NCBI RefSeq assembly: GCF_963378105.1
Contig: NZ_OY726398.1
Span: forward strand, 4,340,001 to 4,404,000
Reading direction: 5' to 3'
Length of the DNA stretch: 64,000 bases
From: Mycolicibacter sp. MU0102
Lineage (GTDB): Bacteria; Actinomycetota; Actinomycetes; Mycobacteriales; Mycobacteriaceae
In this document: piece by piece, positions 8,136 through 18,229 of the stretch
How positions within the stretch are numbered: position 1 is the stretch's first letter
How the letters are laid out: each line of letters begins with the position of its first letter
The notes under the pieces: generated by a model
Told to the model about the DNA's origin: nothing
What the model saw: the letters and a program-made list of their open reading frames with translations, nothing else
The model's database searches: none
Translations under genes and position numbers: made by a program

Positions 8136-9415
8136 CAGGCGTCCCAGGCCAGTCGGACACCGGCGAAGATCTGGCGCCGATAGGGGTGGTCCCAATTACG
8201 AAAGCTCGGCCGCAGGATCTCGCGGGCGACCGCCCACGAGCCGCCGCGCAGCACCCGGTAGTCGCCGCCGAAGAACGGCTCCGAATAGCGTTGGTAGATC
8301 ATCGGCGAAAAGCCCGGCCACGGTTGCAGGGGCGAACTCGTCCACTCCCAGACATCGCCGAGCAGTTGTTGGGCGCCATAGGCCGACGCCCCGTCCGGGT
8401 AGGCCCCGACCGGCGCCGGTCGCAGCGCCGCACCGCCGAGGTTGGCTACCTCGGCCGACGGATCGGTCCCGCCCCACGGATAGCGGCGTCGCGCGCCGAC
8501 GACCGGATCCCAGGCGCAGGCCTTCTCCCATTCGATCTCGGTGGGCAACCGGGCCCCGGCCCATGCCGCGTATGCCTGCGCCTCGAAATAACTGATGTGT
8601 TGCACCGGCTCGTCGTCGGGCAGATCCTCGGCGTGGCCGAATCGGACCCGGGATCGATGATCGGGGCCCCAGAACTCCGGCGCCGTCAACCCGGCCTGCA
8701 CACAGTGGCGCCAACCCCGTTCGCTCCACCATTGAGGTTGCCGGTATCCGCCGGCGTCGATGAACTCGCGCCATTCGCGGTTGGTCACCGGCACCCGGCC
8801 GATCCGGAAGGCCGCCACATCGACGTGGTGCGCGGGGCGCTCGTTGTCGAGCGAGAAGGGCTCATCGCTGGCGTTCACGCCGAGTACGAATTCGCCGCTC
8901 GGTACCAGCACCGAGGTTCCTGCAAGCTCGGGCCGCCCGCCGGGCAGGCCGTCGCCCGCGCCAAGCAGCGGCGGGCCGGCACGTAGGTTCAGTGCCTGCA
9001 GCATGGTCTCATCGTGCTGGTATTCATGGCTGAGCACCAAGCCGAACACGAACCCGTCCCCCGGGCCGTCGGGATGAGTCTCCAGCTTGTCGAAAACCTT
9101 GGAACGCACGGTGGCGCAATACTTCCGGGCCTGATCGGGTGCCAACAGCGGTAGGGCGACGCGGCTGGCACGGGGGTGGATGAAGGCGTCGTAGAGGCCC
9201 TCGACATCGGCCGGCAGCATGCCGGGGCGCGCCGGGTCGCCGTCGCGCAACAGCCACAGCTCCTCCTGCTGACCGATATGCGCCAGGTCCCATACCAGCG
9301 GGCTCATCAGCGGGTCGTACTGGCGGTGCAGCTCGGCGTCGTCGAAATCGACGAGCGTCAGCGTGCGCTGTCGCGCCCGGGTCAGGTCGCGGGCCAATAT
9401 TTCGGATGTGGTCAT
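8135..9415 (-). CDS. egtB: Ergothioneine sulfoxide synthase EgtB
   Basis: This is the non-heme iron enzyme that couples gamma-glutamylcysteine to hercynine with O2. It has an N-terminal DinB_2 domain and a C-terminal formylglycine-generating-enzyme-like domain. The iron ligands are visible as His46 (WDLAHIGQ), His130 and His134 (LSHEYQHDE). The C-terminal domain shows LPTEIEWEKA and LRGGSW. The length of 426 residues is normal. It overlaps egtA's stop by ATGA. Together with an adjacent egtA, the cluster implies the gamma-glutamylcysteine-dependent mycobacterial route. Confidence 0.96.
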   Translation of the reverse strand: MTTSEILARDLTRARQRTLTLVDFDDAELHRQYDPLMSPLVWDLAHIGQQEELWLLRDGDPARPGMLPADVEGLYDAFIHPRASRVALPLLAPDQARKYCATVRSKVFDKLETHPDGPGDGFVFGLVLSHEYQHDETMLQALNLRAGPPLLGAGDGLPGGRPELAGTSVLVPSGEFVLGVNASDEPFSLDNERPAHHVDVAAFRIGRVPVTNREWREFIDAGGYRQPQWWSERGWRHCVQAGLTAPEFWGPDHRSRVRFGHAEDLPDDEPVQHISYFEAQAYAAWAGARLPTEIEWEKACAWDPVVGARRRYPWGGTDPSAEVANLGGAALRPAPVGAYPDGASAYGAQQLLGDVWEWTSSPLQPWPGFSPMIYQRYSEPFFGGDYRVLRGGSWAVAREILRPSFRNWDHPYRRQIFAGVRLAWDA

Positions 9416-10698
9416 AACTGTCTGCGCGCCAGTCGAGTCACCATCGCGGTGGGGTCGGTCCGGGTCACTTCGTCGGTGACGTCGTCGGCCGGGCAGCGGC
9501 CTCGTTCGACCATGCCGGCCAGCCGATCCATCCCGTCGCGCAGGGATGCCGGCGCGCGGTCAGCGGCCAGGCCAATGCAGCGTCGGGCCGCCGCATGCAG
9601 CCGCGGGTCGGCTAGGCCGATCCGGGCGGCGACGTCCCAAGCGGTAGCGACGGGGGCGACGGCTTCGGCGGCGCTGTCGGCGGCGACCGGGTCATCGAGC
9701 AGGGTGGCCAGGGTGAATACCAGTGCCGGCCAGAGGGTGTCGTCAACACTGTCGAGGTAGCGGATCTCCAGCCATCCGCGTGGGCGCACTGGAGGAAACA
9801 GTGTGGTCAGGTGGTAGTCGAGGTCTTTGGTGCCAGCACGGCGGTCGCCGAGCCGCACCCGTCCGTCGGCCCAGTCGGCGAACGGCACGTAACGGCTGAC
9901 CGGAATGGCTTCGGGAGTGTGCACCAGCATGACGGGCGCTTTGAGCGCGTACCGCGCCCAGTCGGTGGCGGGATCGGTGCCGTCCAGGCCGAGGACGGGA
10001 CCGCAGCGCGCCGAGTCCAGCCGGCTCCACACCCGCTGCCGGGTGGAGCGCCAGCCGGAGAACTCCCCGGCCAGCAGCGGGGAGTTCGCGGCGATCGCGA
10101 CCATCGTCGGGCCCAGCGCGTGGGCCAGCCGGACGCGGTCGGCCCACCCGGAACGTGTACCGGCATCCAGATTCAGCTGGACCGACGCCGTCGCAGTCAT
10201 CATCGCCGCACCGGCCGAACCGGTGTGGCTTGCCGCGAAGAACTGTTCCATGGCCGCGTAACGCTCGCCGGGGTTGACCCGCTCCGTGGGCCGCAGCGGG
10301 TCGGCGCCCAGCTGCACCAGACCCAGGCCGGCGTCGGCGAACGCCGCCCGCAGCACCGCCTGATCGGCCGCCATCGCGTCGATCGCGGCGAGGGCATCGG
10401 TCAGGGGCGGGCCGGAGAGCTCCACGGCGCCGCCGGGCTCGACTGTGACGACACTGCCGCCCGGCAAGGCCGGCAGGGACCGCAGCACGTCACCGATCTC
10501 GGCCCAGCCGGGCCGGCGGTACGGGTCGGTCGGGTCGAAGCAGTGTGCCTCGATCTCCAAACCCACCCGGCCGTGCGGGGCGTCGGTGAGGCAACGCTGC
10601 GTGATGTAGTCGGCGGCGTCGGCGGCACCGGACAGCTCGGGGCCGCCCAGGCAAGACTCATCTCCGCGGGACAGTTGCGTCGCCGCGGCGAACCCCAT
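9412..10698 (-). CDS. egtA: Glutamate-cysteine ligase EgtA
   Basis: It makes gamma-glutamylcysteine, the sulfur donor used by EgtB. It belongs to the GCS2-type glutamate-cysteine ligases; visible motifs are GLEIEAHCFDP near the N-terminus, VTVEPGGAVELSG for substrate and Mg-ATP binding, and LEIRYLDSVDD. The 428-residue length is typical. ATG 10698 is preceded by GGAGGGG. As first gene of the egt operon its upstream gap to the next minus-strand gene (10699-10762, 64 bp) should hold the operon promoter, but I see no clear operator. Confidence 0.95.
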   Translation of the reverse strand: MGFAAATQLSRGDESCLGGPELSGAADAADYITQRCLTDAPHGRVGLEIEAHCFDPTDPYRRPGWAEIGDVLRSLPALPGGSVVTVEPGGAVELSGPPLTDALAAIDAMAADQAVLRAAFADAGLGLVQLGADPLRPTERVNPGERYAAMEQFFAASHTGSAGAAMMTATASVQLNLDAGTRSGWADRVRLAHALGPTMVAIAANSPLLAGEFSGWRSTRQRVWSRLDSARCGPVLGLDGTDPATDWARYALKAPVMLVHTPEAIPVSRYVPFADWADGRVRLGDRRAGTKDLDYHLTTLFPPVRPRGWLEIRYLDSVDDTLWPALVFTLATLLDDPVAADSAAEAVAPVATAWDVAARIGLADPRLHAAARRCIGLAADRAPASLRDGMDRLAGMVERGRCPADDVTDEVTRTDPTAMVTRLARRQL

Positions 10699-10762
10699 AT
10701 CAACCCCTCCGCCCGTCGATCTTCCCGACGCTACCGGAGAGGGGCGACAAGCGGACCGATGA

Positions 10763-11425
10763 TTACTGACCTAGCGAGTTCTGCATCGCCCCTGCCAGCA
10801 CGTTCACCGCGGGGCCGGCGTTACCGGACTGGCAGACCTTGGCCTGCAACAAGACGTTGGCCCGCAACCGGGTCTGGTTGAAACAGCGCCGGTCGGTACC
10901 GGCCTCCTGCTTGGTCCAGGCCGCGTCGGTTGCCGTGGCCGGCCCGCCGCTGAACTCCCAGATCTGGGTGACTCCGTTGTCCAGATGCATCGCGGTGGTG
11001 CGCCCCGAGCAGCCGCCGGTCCGGTCGACGACACGGTGGAATGCCGCGGTGGCAGCATCGTTGGTGGCGAATACCCCCACCGCCTGTTTGACGAAGTGGC
11101 CCTGATCGGTGGCCGAGGACTGAGTGACGGCGCTGTTGAACGACGCCAGGTCGGGATCGTTGTAGACCTCGGGCAATCCGATGTCCGCCCAGTTGTTGCA
11201 TGCCGGGTCGTCGACCCAGTAGGCCTGGAACGGCAGACCGGAGACGGCTTCGAACCCCATCGGGGCGCCGACGATGTTGCCGACCGAGCCCTTCGGCAGC
11301 ACCGCGTAGGAGACCACGCCGGGTTCGGAAGGCCCGGCGGCGGCGACCGGGGCGACCGCCGCTCCGGCAGCGGCCAATCCCATTCCCGCCAGCAGGGTTG
11401 CGCCGGCCCGCCGGCCGTCAGGCAA
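10763..11425 (-). CDS. Secreted PknH-sensor-like protein (Rv3705c type)
   Basis: The mature part resembles the PknH extracellular sensor domain family. It has about four Cys that could form two disulfides (in DDPACNNW, GGCSGRT, RRCFNQT and AKVCQSG), and the segment GHFVKQAVGVF. A signal peptide is present: an RR pair, a hydrophobic stretch and APVAAAG. The start is uncertain. TTG 11425, overlapping the catalase stop by a few bases, keeps the positively charged n-region; ATG 11383 would lose it. It probably binds an extracytoplasmic ligand; none is known. Downstream lies the egt operon on the same strand. Confidence 0.7.
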   Translation of the reverse strand: MPDGRRAGATLLAGMGLAAAGAAVAPVAAAGPSEPGVVSYAVLPKGSVGNIVGAPMGFEAVSGLPFQAYWVDDPACNNWADIGLPEVYNDPDLASFNSAVTQSSATDQGHFVKQAVGVFATNDAATAAFHRVVDRTGGCSGRTTAMHLDNGVTQIWEFSGGPATATDAAWTKQEAGTDRRCFNQTRLRANVLLQAKVCQSGNAGPAVNVLAGAMQNSLGQ

Positions 11426-12866
11426 GGTTGGCCCGCACCCCGGCCTCCACCGCGCGACCCAGATCGGGGTCCACGTTGCGCCAGTACTCGAACACCCGGG
11501 ACAGCACCGGCTCGGTGACACCGGCCGAAACATGCCCAATAATATTGGCGGCCAACCGCTTCCGCGCATCGTCATCGAGAACATCGCGGACCAGAGTGCG
11601 GGCCTGGCTGAAGTCGTCGTCGTCGGGGCGCAACGTGTAGGCGGCGCGCACCATGTCCCCGTCGGCGTGCCAACGCACTTCGGCGGCACGGGCCGGGTCA
11701 GCCTTGGGACCGCCCATCGAGTTCGGCGCGTACACCGGGTCCGTCGCATTGACGAACCGCATGGCGCCGTCCTTGGAGTAGCTGTGCACCTCGGATTTCG
11801 GTGCGTTGACCGGCAATTGACTGTAGTTCGTCCCGATCCGGGCCCGGTGGGCGTCGGCGTAGGAGAAACCTCTAGCCAACAGCATCTTGTCCGGGCTCAA
11901 CCCGGTGCCGGGCACCATGTTGTTGGGCTGGAACGCCGCCTGCTCGATCTCACTGTGATAGTCGCTGACATTGCGGTCCAGCGTCAGTTTGCCGACGTCG
12001 ATCAGCGGGTAGTCGGCGTGCGGCCACACCTTGGTCAGATCAAACGGGTTGTAGCGGTAGGTCTTTGCCTCCTCGAACGGCATGATCTGCATCTTCAGCG
12101 TCCAACTCGGATACTCACCGCGCTCGATCGCCTCGTACAGGTCCCGCTGGTGGTAGTCGGCATCGACGCCAGCCAAACGGTCGGCCTCATCCTGGGCAAG
12201 GAACTCCACGCCCTGGTCGCTGATGAAGTGGTACTTGACCCAGAAGATCTCTCCGGCGGCGTTGATCCAGCTGTAGGTGTGACTGGAGTAGCCGTTCATG
12301 TGGCGCCAGTTCTTCGGGATGCCCCGGTCCCCCATCAGCCAGGTGACCTGGTGAGCCGACTCCGGCGTGAGGCTCCAGAAGTCCCACTGCATGTTGTGGT
12401 CGCGCAGATTGCTGGCCGCGCGACGCTTCTGGGAGCGGATGAAGTGTTGGAACTTCAACGGATCACGCATGAAGAAGACCGGGGTGTTGTTGCCGACCAG
12501 GTCGAAGTTGCCCTCCGACGTGTAGAACTTCGTCGCGAACCCCCGCGGGTCCCGCCAGGTGTCGGGGCTGCCCCGCTCGCCGGCGACGGTGGAGAACCTC
12601 GTCAGCGTCTCGGTCTTGGCGCCCGGGGCAAACACCGCGGCCCTGGTGTATCTGGTGACGTCCGCGGTGACCTCGAAGTGCCCAAATGCCCCACCGCCCT
12701 TAGCGTGCGGCTGACGTTCGGGGGTGCGCTCCCGGTTGAACATCGCCATCTGCTCGATCAGATAGTGATCCTGCAACAGGATGGGACCATCCGGGCCGAG
12801 CGTCAGCGATTCACCGTCGCTGGGCGCCGGAATTCCGGCATCGGTGGTGGTGTGGTGCTCGGTCAT
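11418..12866 (-). CDS. katA: Monofunctional heme catalase
   Basis: It dismutates hydrogen peroxide. At 482 residues it is a small-subunit, probably clade-3, heme catalase. The essential His54 is in RQPHAKGGGAFG, the catalytic Asn is in VGNNTPVFF (about 126-127) and the proximal heme Tyr336 is in ARGFSYADAHRARIG. ATG 12866 begins a normal N-terminus. This is distinct from KatG, the bifunctional enzyme most mycobacteria rely on. It sits between the egt antioxidant operon and a pair of His-rich membrane proteins, which gives the segment an oxidative-stress flavour. From memory of the M. tuberculosis order, it is an addition to the syntenic block. Confidence 0.95.
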   Translation of the reverse strand: MTEHHTTTDAGIPAPSDGESLTLGPDGPILLQDHYLIEQMAMFNRERTPERQPHAKGGGAFGHFEVTADVTRYTRAAVFAPGAKTETLTRFSTVAGERGSPDTWRDPRGFATKFYTSEGNFDLVGNNTPVFFMRDPLKFQHFIRSQKRRAASNLRDHNMQWDFWSLTPESAHQVTWLMGDRGIPKNWRHMNGYSSHTYSWINAAGEIFWVKYHFISDQGVEFLAQDEADRLAGVDADYHQRDLYEAIERGEYPSWTLKMQIMPFEEAKTYRYNPFDLTKVWPHADYPLIDVGKLTLDRNVSDYHSEIEQAAFQPNNMVPGTGLSPDKMLLARGFSYADAHRARIGTNYSQLPVNAPKSEVHSYSKDGAMRFVNATDPVYAPNSMGGPKADPARAAEVRWHADGDMVRAAYTLRPDDDDFSQARTLVRDVLDDDARKRLAANIIGHVSAGVTEPVLSRVFEYWRNVDPDLGRAVEAGVRANLA

Positions 12867-12912
12867 CTACCTGTCTCCCCTGGTACGTAAACCTTCTGAC
12901 TCAAGACGTGTG

Positions 12913-12972
12913 GCCGAGTGTGCGGTTTGGTGTGCTTCACAGCGGAATTCACACCTAAACCGCACACTCGGC
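12913..12972 (-). terminator. Large imperfect hairpin without U-tract
   Basis: The arms at 12913-12934 and 12950-12972 are complementary over about 22 bp with one bulged base and begin GCCGAGTGTGCGG. They sit 12 bases after the stop of the 12985-13332 gene and upstream of the catalase start. There is no T-run, which fits the I-shaped terminators proposed for mycobacteria. It could alternatively be a regulatory hairpin in the catalase leader. Confidence 0.65.
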
Positions 12973-12984
12973 GAAACTCGGACC

Positions 12985-13332
12985 TCAGCGGTGCGGCGGA
13001 GCCGACGGTGGTGGCGGTGGCGCGGGCGGGCCGGCGGGACCGCCGGGGCCGTTACCCGGGCCGGCGGGCCGGAATCCCGGCCACCCTTCCTCGCCACCGG
13101 GCCCGCCCGGCCCGAAGCCGGGGCCCATCGGCGGACCGTGATGCATCATGCACGGTCCGTGGTGGTGGTGCCCGTACCAACCGCCGCCGCTGAGGTAAAC
13201 GCCGGTGCCGAAGATGACGGCGGCGACGAAGACGGTTCCGGCGACGATCACCACCCAGGCAGCGGCTTGGTAGAGCCGGTTCGGCGGTGGTGGCGGAGGA
13301 GGCGGTGGTGTGGAAACTGGCGACTCGCTCAT
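12985..13332 (-). CDS. Small Pro/His-rich membrane protein (Rv3706c type)
   Basis: The protein has 115 residues: an N-terminal run of nine prolines, one membrane helix (about 22-47), then a GWYGHHHHGPCMMHH segment and a long Gly/Pro tail. The His/Cys/Met cluster is placed outside the membrane if the N-terminus is cytosolic; this arrangement could bind Cu, Zn or Ni, but that is inference. I recall Rv3706c as a proline-rich protein in the same position in M. tuberculosis. The next upstream gene is a clear paralogue, 81 bp away on the same strand. Confidence 0.78.
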   Translation of the reverse strand: MSESPVSTPPPPPPPPPNRLYQAAAWVVIVAGTVFVAAVIFGTGVYLSGGGWYGHHHHGPCMMHHGPPMGPGFGPGGPGGEEGWPGFRPAGPGNGPGGPAGPPAPPPPPSAPPHR

Positions 13333-13413
13333 ACCGATCAATCATGCCCCACAACGACGCCGGCCGCCGCCCTTCGGGAGGGGCGACGGCCGGTTGCTCG
13401 TGGCCGGACCGGG

Positions 13414-13749
13414 TTACCGGCCGGGTGGGGGCGGCGGGGCCTGGGTGCTCACCGAGGGCGGCAGCTCGCCGGGTCCTCGCTGGTCCGGGCCGGGTCCCAT
13501 CGGCCCCGGGCCGCGGTGGTGGCCCTTGTGGAACATCGCGTGCTGGCCGTGATGCCCGTGGTGTCCGTGGCAGTGGTGTCCGCCGGGGCCGCCGCGGCTG
13601 ACCCAGACGCCGGCAAAGAAGATCGACGAGACGATGAAGACGATGCCGGCGACGATCGCGACCCAGGCCGCGAGCCGATACAGCCAGTAGGGCTTGGGCT
13701 CACCCGGCGGTGCCGGTGGGGTGGTTGTGGTGTCAGGTGTTTCGCTCAT
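13414..13749 (-). CDS. Small His-rich membrane protein, tandem paralogue
   Basis: This 111-residue protein has the same plan as its neighbour: MSET start, Pro-rich cytosolic end, one helix (WLYRLAAWVAIVAGIVF), then an extracytoplasmic His cluster GGHHCHGHHGHHGQH and a Pro-rich tail. About ten His and one Cys fall within 25 residues after the helix, more than in the paralogue. I start at ATG 13749 because the preceding ORF extension has no matching counterpart in the paralogue. Role unknown; metal buffering is the simplest reading. Confidence 0.78.
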   Translation of the reverse strand: MSETPDTTTTPPAPPGEPKPYWLYRLAAWVAIVAGIVFIVSSIFFAGVWVSRGGPGGHHCHGHHGHHGQHAMFHKGHHRGPGPMGPGPDQRGPGELPPSVSTQAPPPPPGR

Positions 13750-13962
13750 ACAAGGCATCTTGCCGGGGGCAACACCGGGCGCCGCTAGGTCTTGGCTATG
13801 CATCAGCTATGAGCCCTGCGGGGCGGAGGGACCCGACAGCCACCCTATGAATAGCGCCAGAAAGTCCAGGGAAAACCCTGTATCCCCACCACGCTTCGCG
13901 CTCCTAACATCGCTCTCAGAACCAAGCCATCGGGGCGGGGAGCAGCAGGGGAAGGCACGACC

Positions 13963-14727
13963 ATGGGGACTCTGAAACGTGTGGGCAGCCTGAGCGTATT
14001 GGCGGCCGGGGTGGGCATCGGTGCGGCTTTGGCGGCTACGCCGGGGGTCGCTTTCGCCGGGTCAAACTCGGTGGACGGCGGCGCGGGTGCACTGGGCGTA
14101 GTCGCCGCCTTTGCGGCAGCGGACATCGGTGACGCGGTCGCCGGGATCGGTGCAGCGGGCTCGATAACCCCACCGACCATCCCCACCGACTACGCCAACT
14201 TTGCGATCTCGTTCAGCGGGATCCCGTTGTATCAGTCTGGAACCGCGTTTGCCGTGTCGGACTTCGGCAACTTTGCGATCGCCCACGGAGATGGCGCCGT
14301 CGCCACCGCGTGGCACGGCCTGTTCAACTACGCCTCGGCCACCGGTGACCACAGCGTCGCCGACGCCGGCTATGGCGGTGGATCGTTCAACAGCGCCACC
14401 GTGACGGGCGAGAACAGTGCCGCGTATGCGGGGTGGGTCAATGGAATCACCGCCAACGGCAATGTCGCCAGCGTCACCGGGGACTTCTCCACGGCTTACG
14501 CGGGTGTCCCCAACGGGGGCATTGCGGGCGGCAGCTTCAACTCGTCCACAGTTGAAGGCGCGCACTCCTTCGCCACCACCGGCCTTGACGGCAGCAGCGG
14601 CAACGTGGCCAGTGCCATCGGCGACTACACCACGGACGTCGTCCCCGCCACGGGCGCCGCGGACACCGACCTCCTCGGTGACGGCGGCACCGATTTCTGG
14701 GCCGACCTGTGGCACCTGTTCAGCTGA
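13963..14727 (+). CDS. Secreted repetitive protein, possible beta-roll
   Basis: The 254-residue protein begins with a signal peptide ending near GVAFAG (residue 32). The mature protein is Gly/Ala/Ser/Asn/Thr-rich. From about residue 125 there is a degenerate ~46-residue repeat: each unit runs from a TGDxS element through AGGSFNS or GGGSFNS, TVxG and GNVAS. The alternating small residues and regular Gly/Asp turns resemble parallel beta-roll or YadA-head-like motifs. No PE or PPE domain is present. I do not recognise a named family. It overlaps the convergent DUF4185 gene by eight bases. A surface or matrix role is only inference. Confidence 0.72.
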   Translation: MGTLKRVGSLSVLAAGVGIGAALAATPGVAFAGSNSVDGGAGALGVVAAFAAADIGDAVAGIGAAGSITPPTIPTDYANFAISFSGIPLYQSGTAFAVSDFGNFAIAHGDGAVATAWHGLFNYASATGDHSVADAGYGGGSFNSATVTGENSAAYAGWVNGITANGNVASVTGDFSTAYAGVPNGGIAGGSFNSSTVEGAHSFATTGLDGSSGNVASAIGDYTTDVVPATGAADTDLLGDGGTDFWADLWHLFS

Positions 14728-15826
14728 CCGACCAGGGCTTGAACGGGTTCACCGCGAACTGGATCACCCGATAGGGCGCGCGATCACGCGGCTGGGTGTT
14801 CCATTGGCTGACGAACACCCGCAGCTCATCGAGGGTCGATCCCGGCGAGATGTAGCCGCCGTAGGGCTGGGCCAGCCGGTTGTCGTACGGCGACGGCAGG
14901 GTCTCGACGGGCACCGGCGGATCGGGCCACTCGGCGTGCTGCACCACCGTGGTCACCGGGGCAGTGCCCAGCCCGGTCGGTTCGTAGGCCACCCGCACTT
15001 CCATGTTCCCGGTGGTGCCGTTGAAGTAGGACAGCACCGGCCTGCCGTCGATCTGGCGCAGGCTGAGCTCACCGATCTGGTCGTTCCACAGCGGCGTGGG
15101 TGTGTGCCCCCAGCCCGCGGTGGCCGACCAGCCCTGCCAGGCGGACCGGTCGGTGAACTTACCCGGTGTGACCCGGTACAGGGTCACCGGCGAGCTGCGG
15201 TCAAAGTTGTTGGCCACCAAATACACCCAGCCGGTGGCCGAGTCCGGCGTAGGAATCGGGTCGTAGTAACCGCTGATCTGCGACTGACCGCGATCCTGGT
15301 AGGAGGCGGGCCGCTCCGACCCCGGCACAGTCTGCCAACCCGGTTGCGCCGGATCGGCTTTCACCAGCCGAGAGCTTTGCGGCACCAGCATCTTGGCGGT
15401 GGTCACCATCAGATAGTTGGTCCGGTTGATCGAGACGATTCCGGCCGGCAGCTGCGTACTGCCCGCCGGCGCAGGGTCGGCCAGTAGCGGCTTGCTCACC
15501 CCGAGTACCCCGGCGTAGCGCACCCCGTCGGAGTCATCGACCGAATCGGGGTCCAGCCGCAGTGCGATCGGCGAATACCAGCCGCCGTACCCAACGCCCT
15601 GGCCGGCGAAGCTGTCCCCGCAGATCTGCAGCACCGCGGTGGGGAACTCCATGAACTCGCACAGGTCGGTGGCACCGATACCGTAATCGCCGGTGGGCGT
15701 TCCGGTTCCGGCACTGGGGCCGATTCGCACCACTTGACCTTCGGCCAGGGGCCACAGCACCGGACGCGGGATGGGCGCCGGCGGCTCGGCGTGCGCCGCC
15801 CCGGGTAGAGCCAACAGCAGCGCCAT
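14720..15826 (-). CDS. Secreted DUF4185 protein (Rv3707c type)
   Basis: This is a 368-residue exported protein: ATG 15826 gives a short hydrophobic signal peptide ending in AAHAEPP. The mature part has repeated aromatic blades (YGGWYSPIAL, DIGELSLR-like strands, SYFNGTTGNMEVRVAY) typical of DUF4185, a five-bladed beta-propeller-like family that recent work links to arabinogalactan/arabinan-degrading endo-arabinofuranosidases in actinobacteria and gut bacteria. That enzymatic assignment is from memory and would need a profile search. GTG 15829 is an equally possible start; longer starts would run into the terminator hairpin. Confidence 0.75.
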   Translation of the reverse strand: MALLLALPGAAHAEPPAPIPRPVLWPLAEGQVVRIGPSAGTGTPTGDYGIGATDLCEFMEFPTAVLQICGDSFAGQGVGYGGWYSPIALRLDPDSVDDSDGVRYAGVLGVSKPLLADPAPAGSTQLPAGIVSINRTNYLMVTTAKMLVPQSSRLVKADPAQPGWQTVPGSERPASYQDRGQSQISGYYDPIPTPDSATGWVYLVANNFDRSSPVTLYRVTPGKFTDRSAWQGWSATAGWGHTPTPLWNDQIGELSLRQIDGRPVLSYFNGTTGNMEVRVAYEPTGLGTAPVTTVVQHAEWPDPPVPVETLPSPYDNRLAQPYGGYISPGSTLDELRVFVSQWNTQPRDRAPYRVIQFAVNPFKPWSVS

Positions 15827-15839
15827 CACCGCCGATCCC

Positions 15840-15899
15840 GCCGAGCGTGTACTCAGACCGAAAAATCGTGGAAGATTTCGCGCTGAGTACACGTTCGGC
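15840..15899 (-). terminator. Imperfect hairpin after asd
   Basis: The arms 15840-15855 and 15884-15899 match at 15 of 16 positions and begin GCCGAGCGTG, resembling the 12.9-kb hairpin. An inner short repeat (CGAAAAATC and GATTTCG) can extend the stem. It lies between the asd stop (15917) and the DUF4185 start (15826), on the transcript of ask-asd. No U-tract is present. Confidence 0.62.
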
Positions 15900-15916
15900 G
15901 CCTTGGCAGGGCCGCG

Positions 15917-16963
15917 TCAGGACCCGGAAGATCCAGCCAGCAGCTCGGCGATCTGAATCGTGTTGAGCGCCGCACCTTTACGCAGGTTGTCCCCGGAGAC
16001 GAACAGCGCCAGGCCGCGCCCGTCGGGAGCACCCGGATCAACCCGGATTCGTCCCACCAGCGAGTCGTCGGCGCCGGCGGCAGCCAGCGGGGTCGGCACG
16101 TCGGTCAGCGTCACGCCGGGGGCGTCGGCCAGGATCTCGGCGGCCCGTTGCGGCGACAGCGGCCGGGCGAACTCGGCGTTGATCGACAGCGAGTGCCCGG
16201 TGAACACCGGCACGCGAACACACGTGCCGCTCACCAAAAGCTCTGGCACACCCAGGATCTTGCGGCTCTCGTAGCGCAGCTTCTGGTCCTCGTCGGTCTC
16301 GCCCGAGCCGTCGTCGACCAGCGAGCCCGCCAGTGCGACCACGTTGAACGCGATCGGTGCGACGTACTTGTTCGGCGCCGGGAAGTCCACCGCGCCGCCG
16401 TCGTTCACCAGTTGCTCGGCCCCGTCGACGACCGCACGGACCTGCGACGCCAGCTCCTGCACGCCGGCCAGCCCGCTACCCGAAACCGCCTGGTAGGTCG
16501 AGATGATCAGCCGGGTCAGGCCGGCCTCGTCGTGCAGCGGCTTGAGCACCGGCATCGCCGCCATCGTGGTGCAGTTCGGGTTGGCGATGATGCCCTTGGC
16601 CAACTTCTTGCCGCGCACATCGCGGTCGAAGTTCACCTCCGAGACCACCAGCGGGACATCGGGATCCTTGCGCCAGGCCGAGGAGTTGTCGATCACCGTG
16701 ACCCCGGCGGCGGCGAACCGCGGCGCCTGCACCCGCGACATCGTCGCGCCGGCGGAGAACACCGCGATGTCCAGCCCGGACGGGTCCGCGGTCTCGGCGT
16801 CCTCGACCTCGATCTCGGCGCCGCGGAATTCCAGCTTGCGCCCGGCCGAACGCGCCGACGCGAAGAACCGCACCTGCTCGGCCGGGAAGTTGCGCTCCTC
16901 CAGCAGGGTGCGCATCACCTGGCCGACCTGGCCGGTCGCACCCACAACACCGATGGAAACCAT
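15917..16963 (-). CDS. asd: Aspartate-semialdehyde dehydrogenase
   Basis: It reduces beta-aspartyl phosphate to aspartate semialdehyde, the branch point to lysine/diaminopimelate, threonine and methionine. The NADP-binding GATGQVGQ is at residues 9-16 and the catalytic Cys131 is in ANPNCTTM. The later segments GSGLAGVQEL and GHSLSINAEF carry substrate-binding and catalytic His residues. The protein is 348 residues, the normal size. It starts immediately after the ask stop, forming the classical ask-asd operon. Essential in mycobacteria because diaminopimelate is a peptidoglycan component. Confidence 0.97.
   Translation of the reverse strand: MVSIGVVGATGQVGQVMRTLLEERNFPAEQVRFFASARSAGRKLEFRGAEIEVEDAETADPSGLDIAVFSAGATMSRVQAPRFAAAGVTVIDNSSAWRKDPDVPLVVSEVNFDRDVRGKKLAKGIIANPNCTTMAAMPVLKPLHDEAGLTRLIISTYQAVSGSGLAGVQELASQVRAVVDGAEQLVNDGGAVDFPAPNKYVAPIAFNVVALAGSLVDDGSGETDEDQKLRYESRKILGVPELLVSGTCVRVPVFTGHSLSINAEFARPLSPQRAAEILADAPGVTLTDVPTPLAAAGADDSLVGRIRVDPGAPDGRGLALFVSGDNLRKGAALNTIQIAELLAGSSGS

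Positions 16964-18229
<1,266 letters not shown>

Noticed and set aside
12781..13788. A 335-codon plus-strand frame opposite the His-rich proteins
   Set aside because: It is antisense to two paralogous genes that share a start, helix and motif plan; the plus-strand frame has no features.
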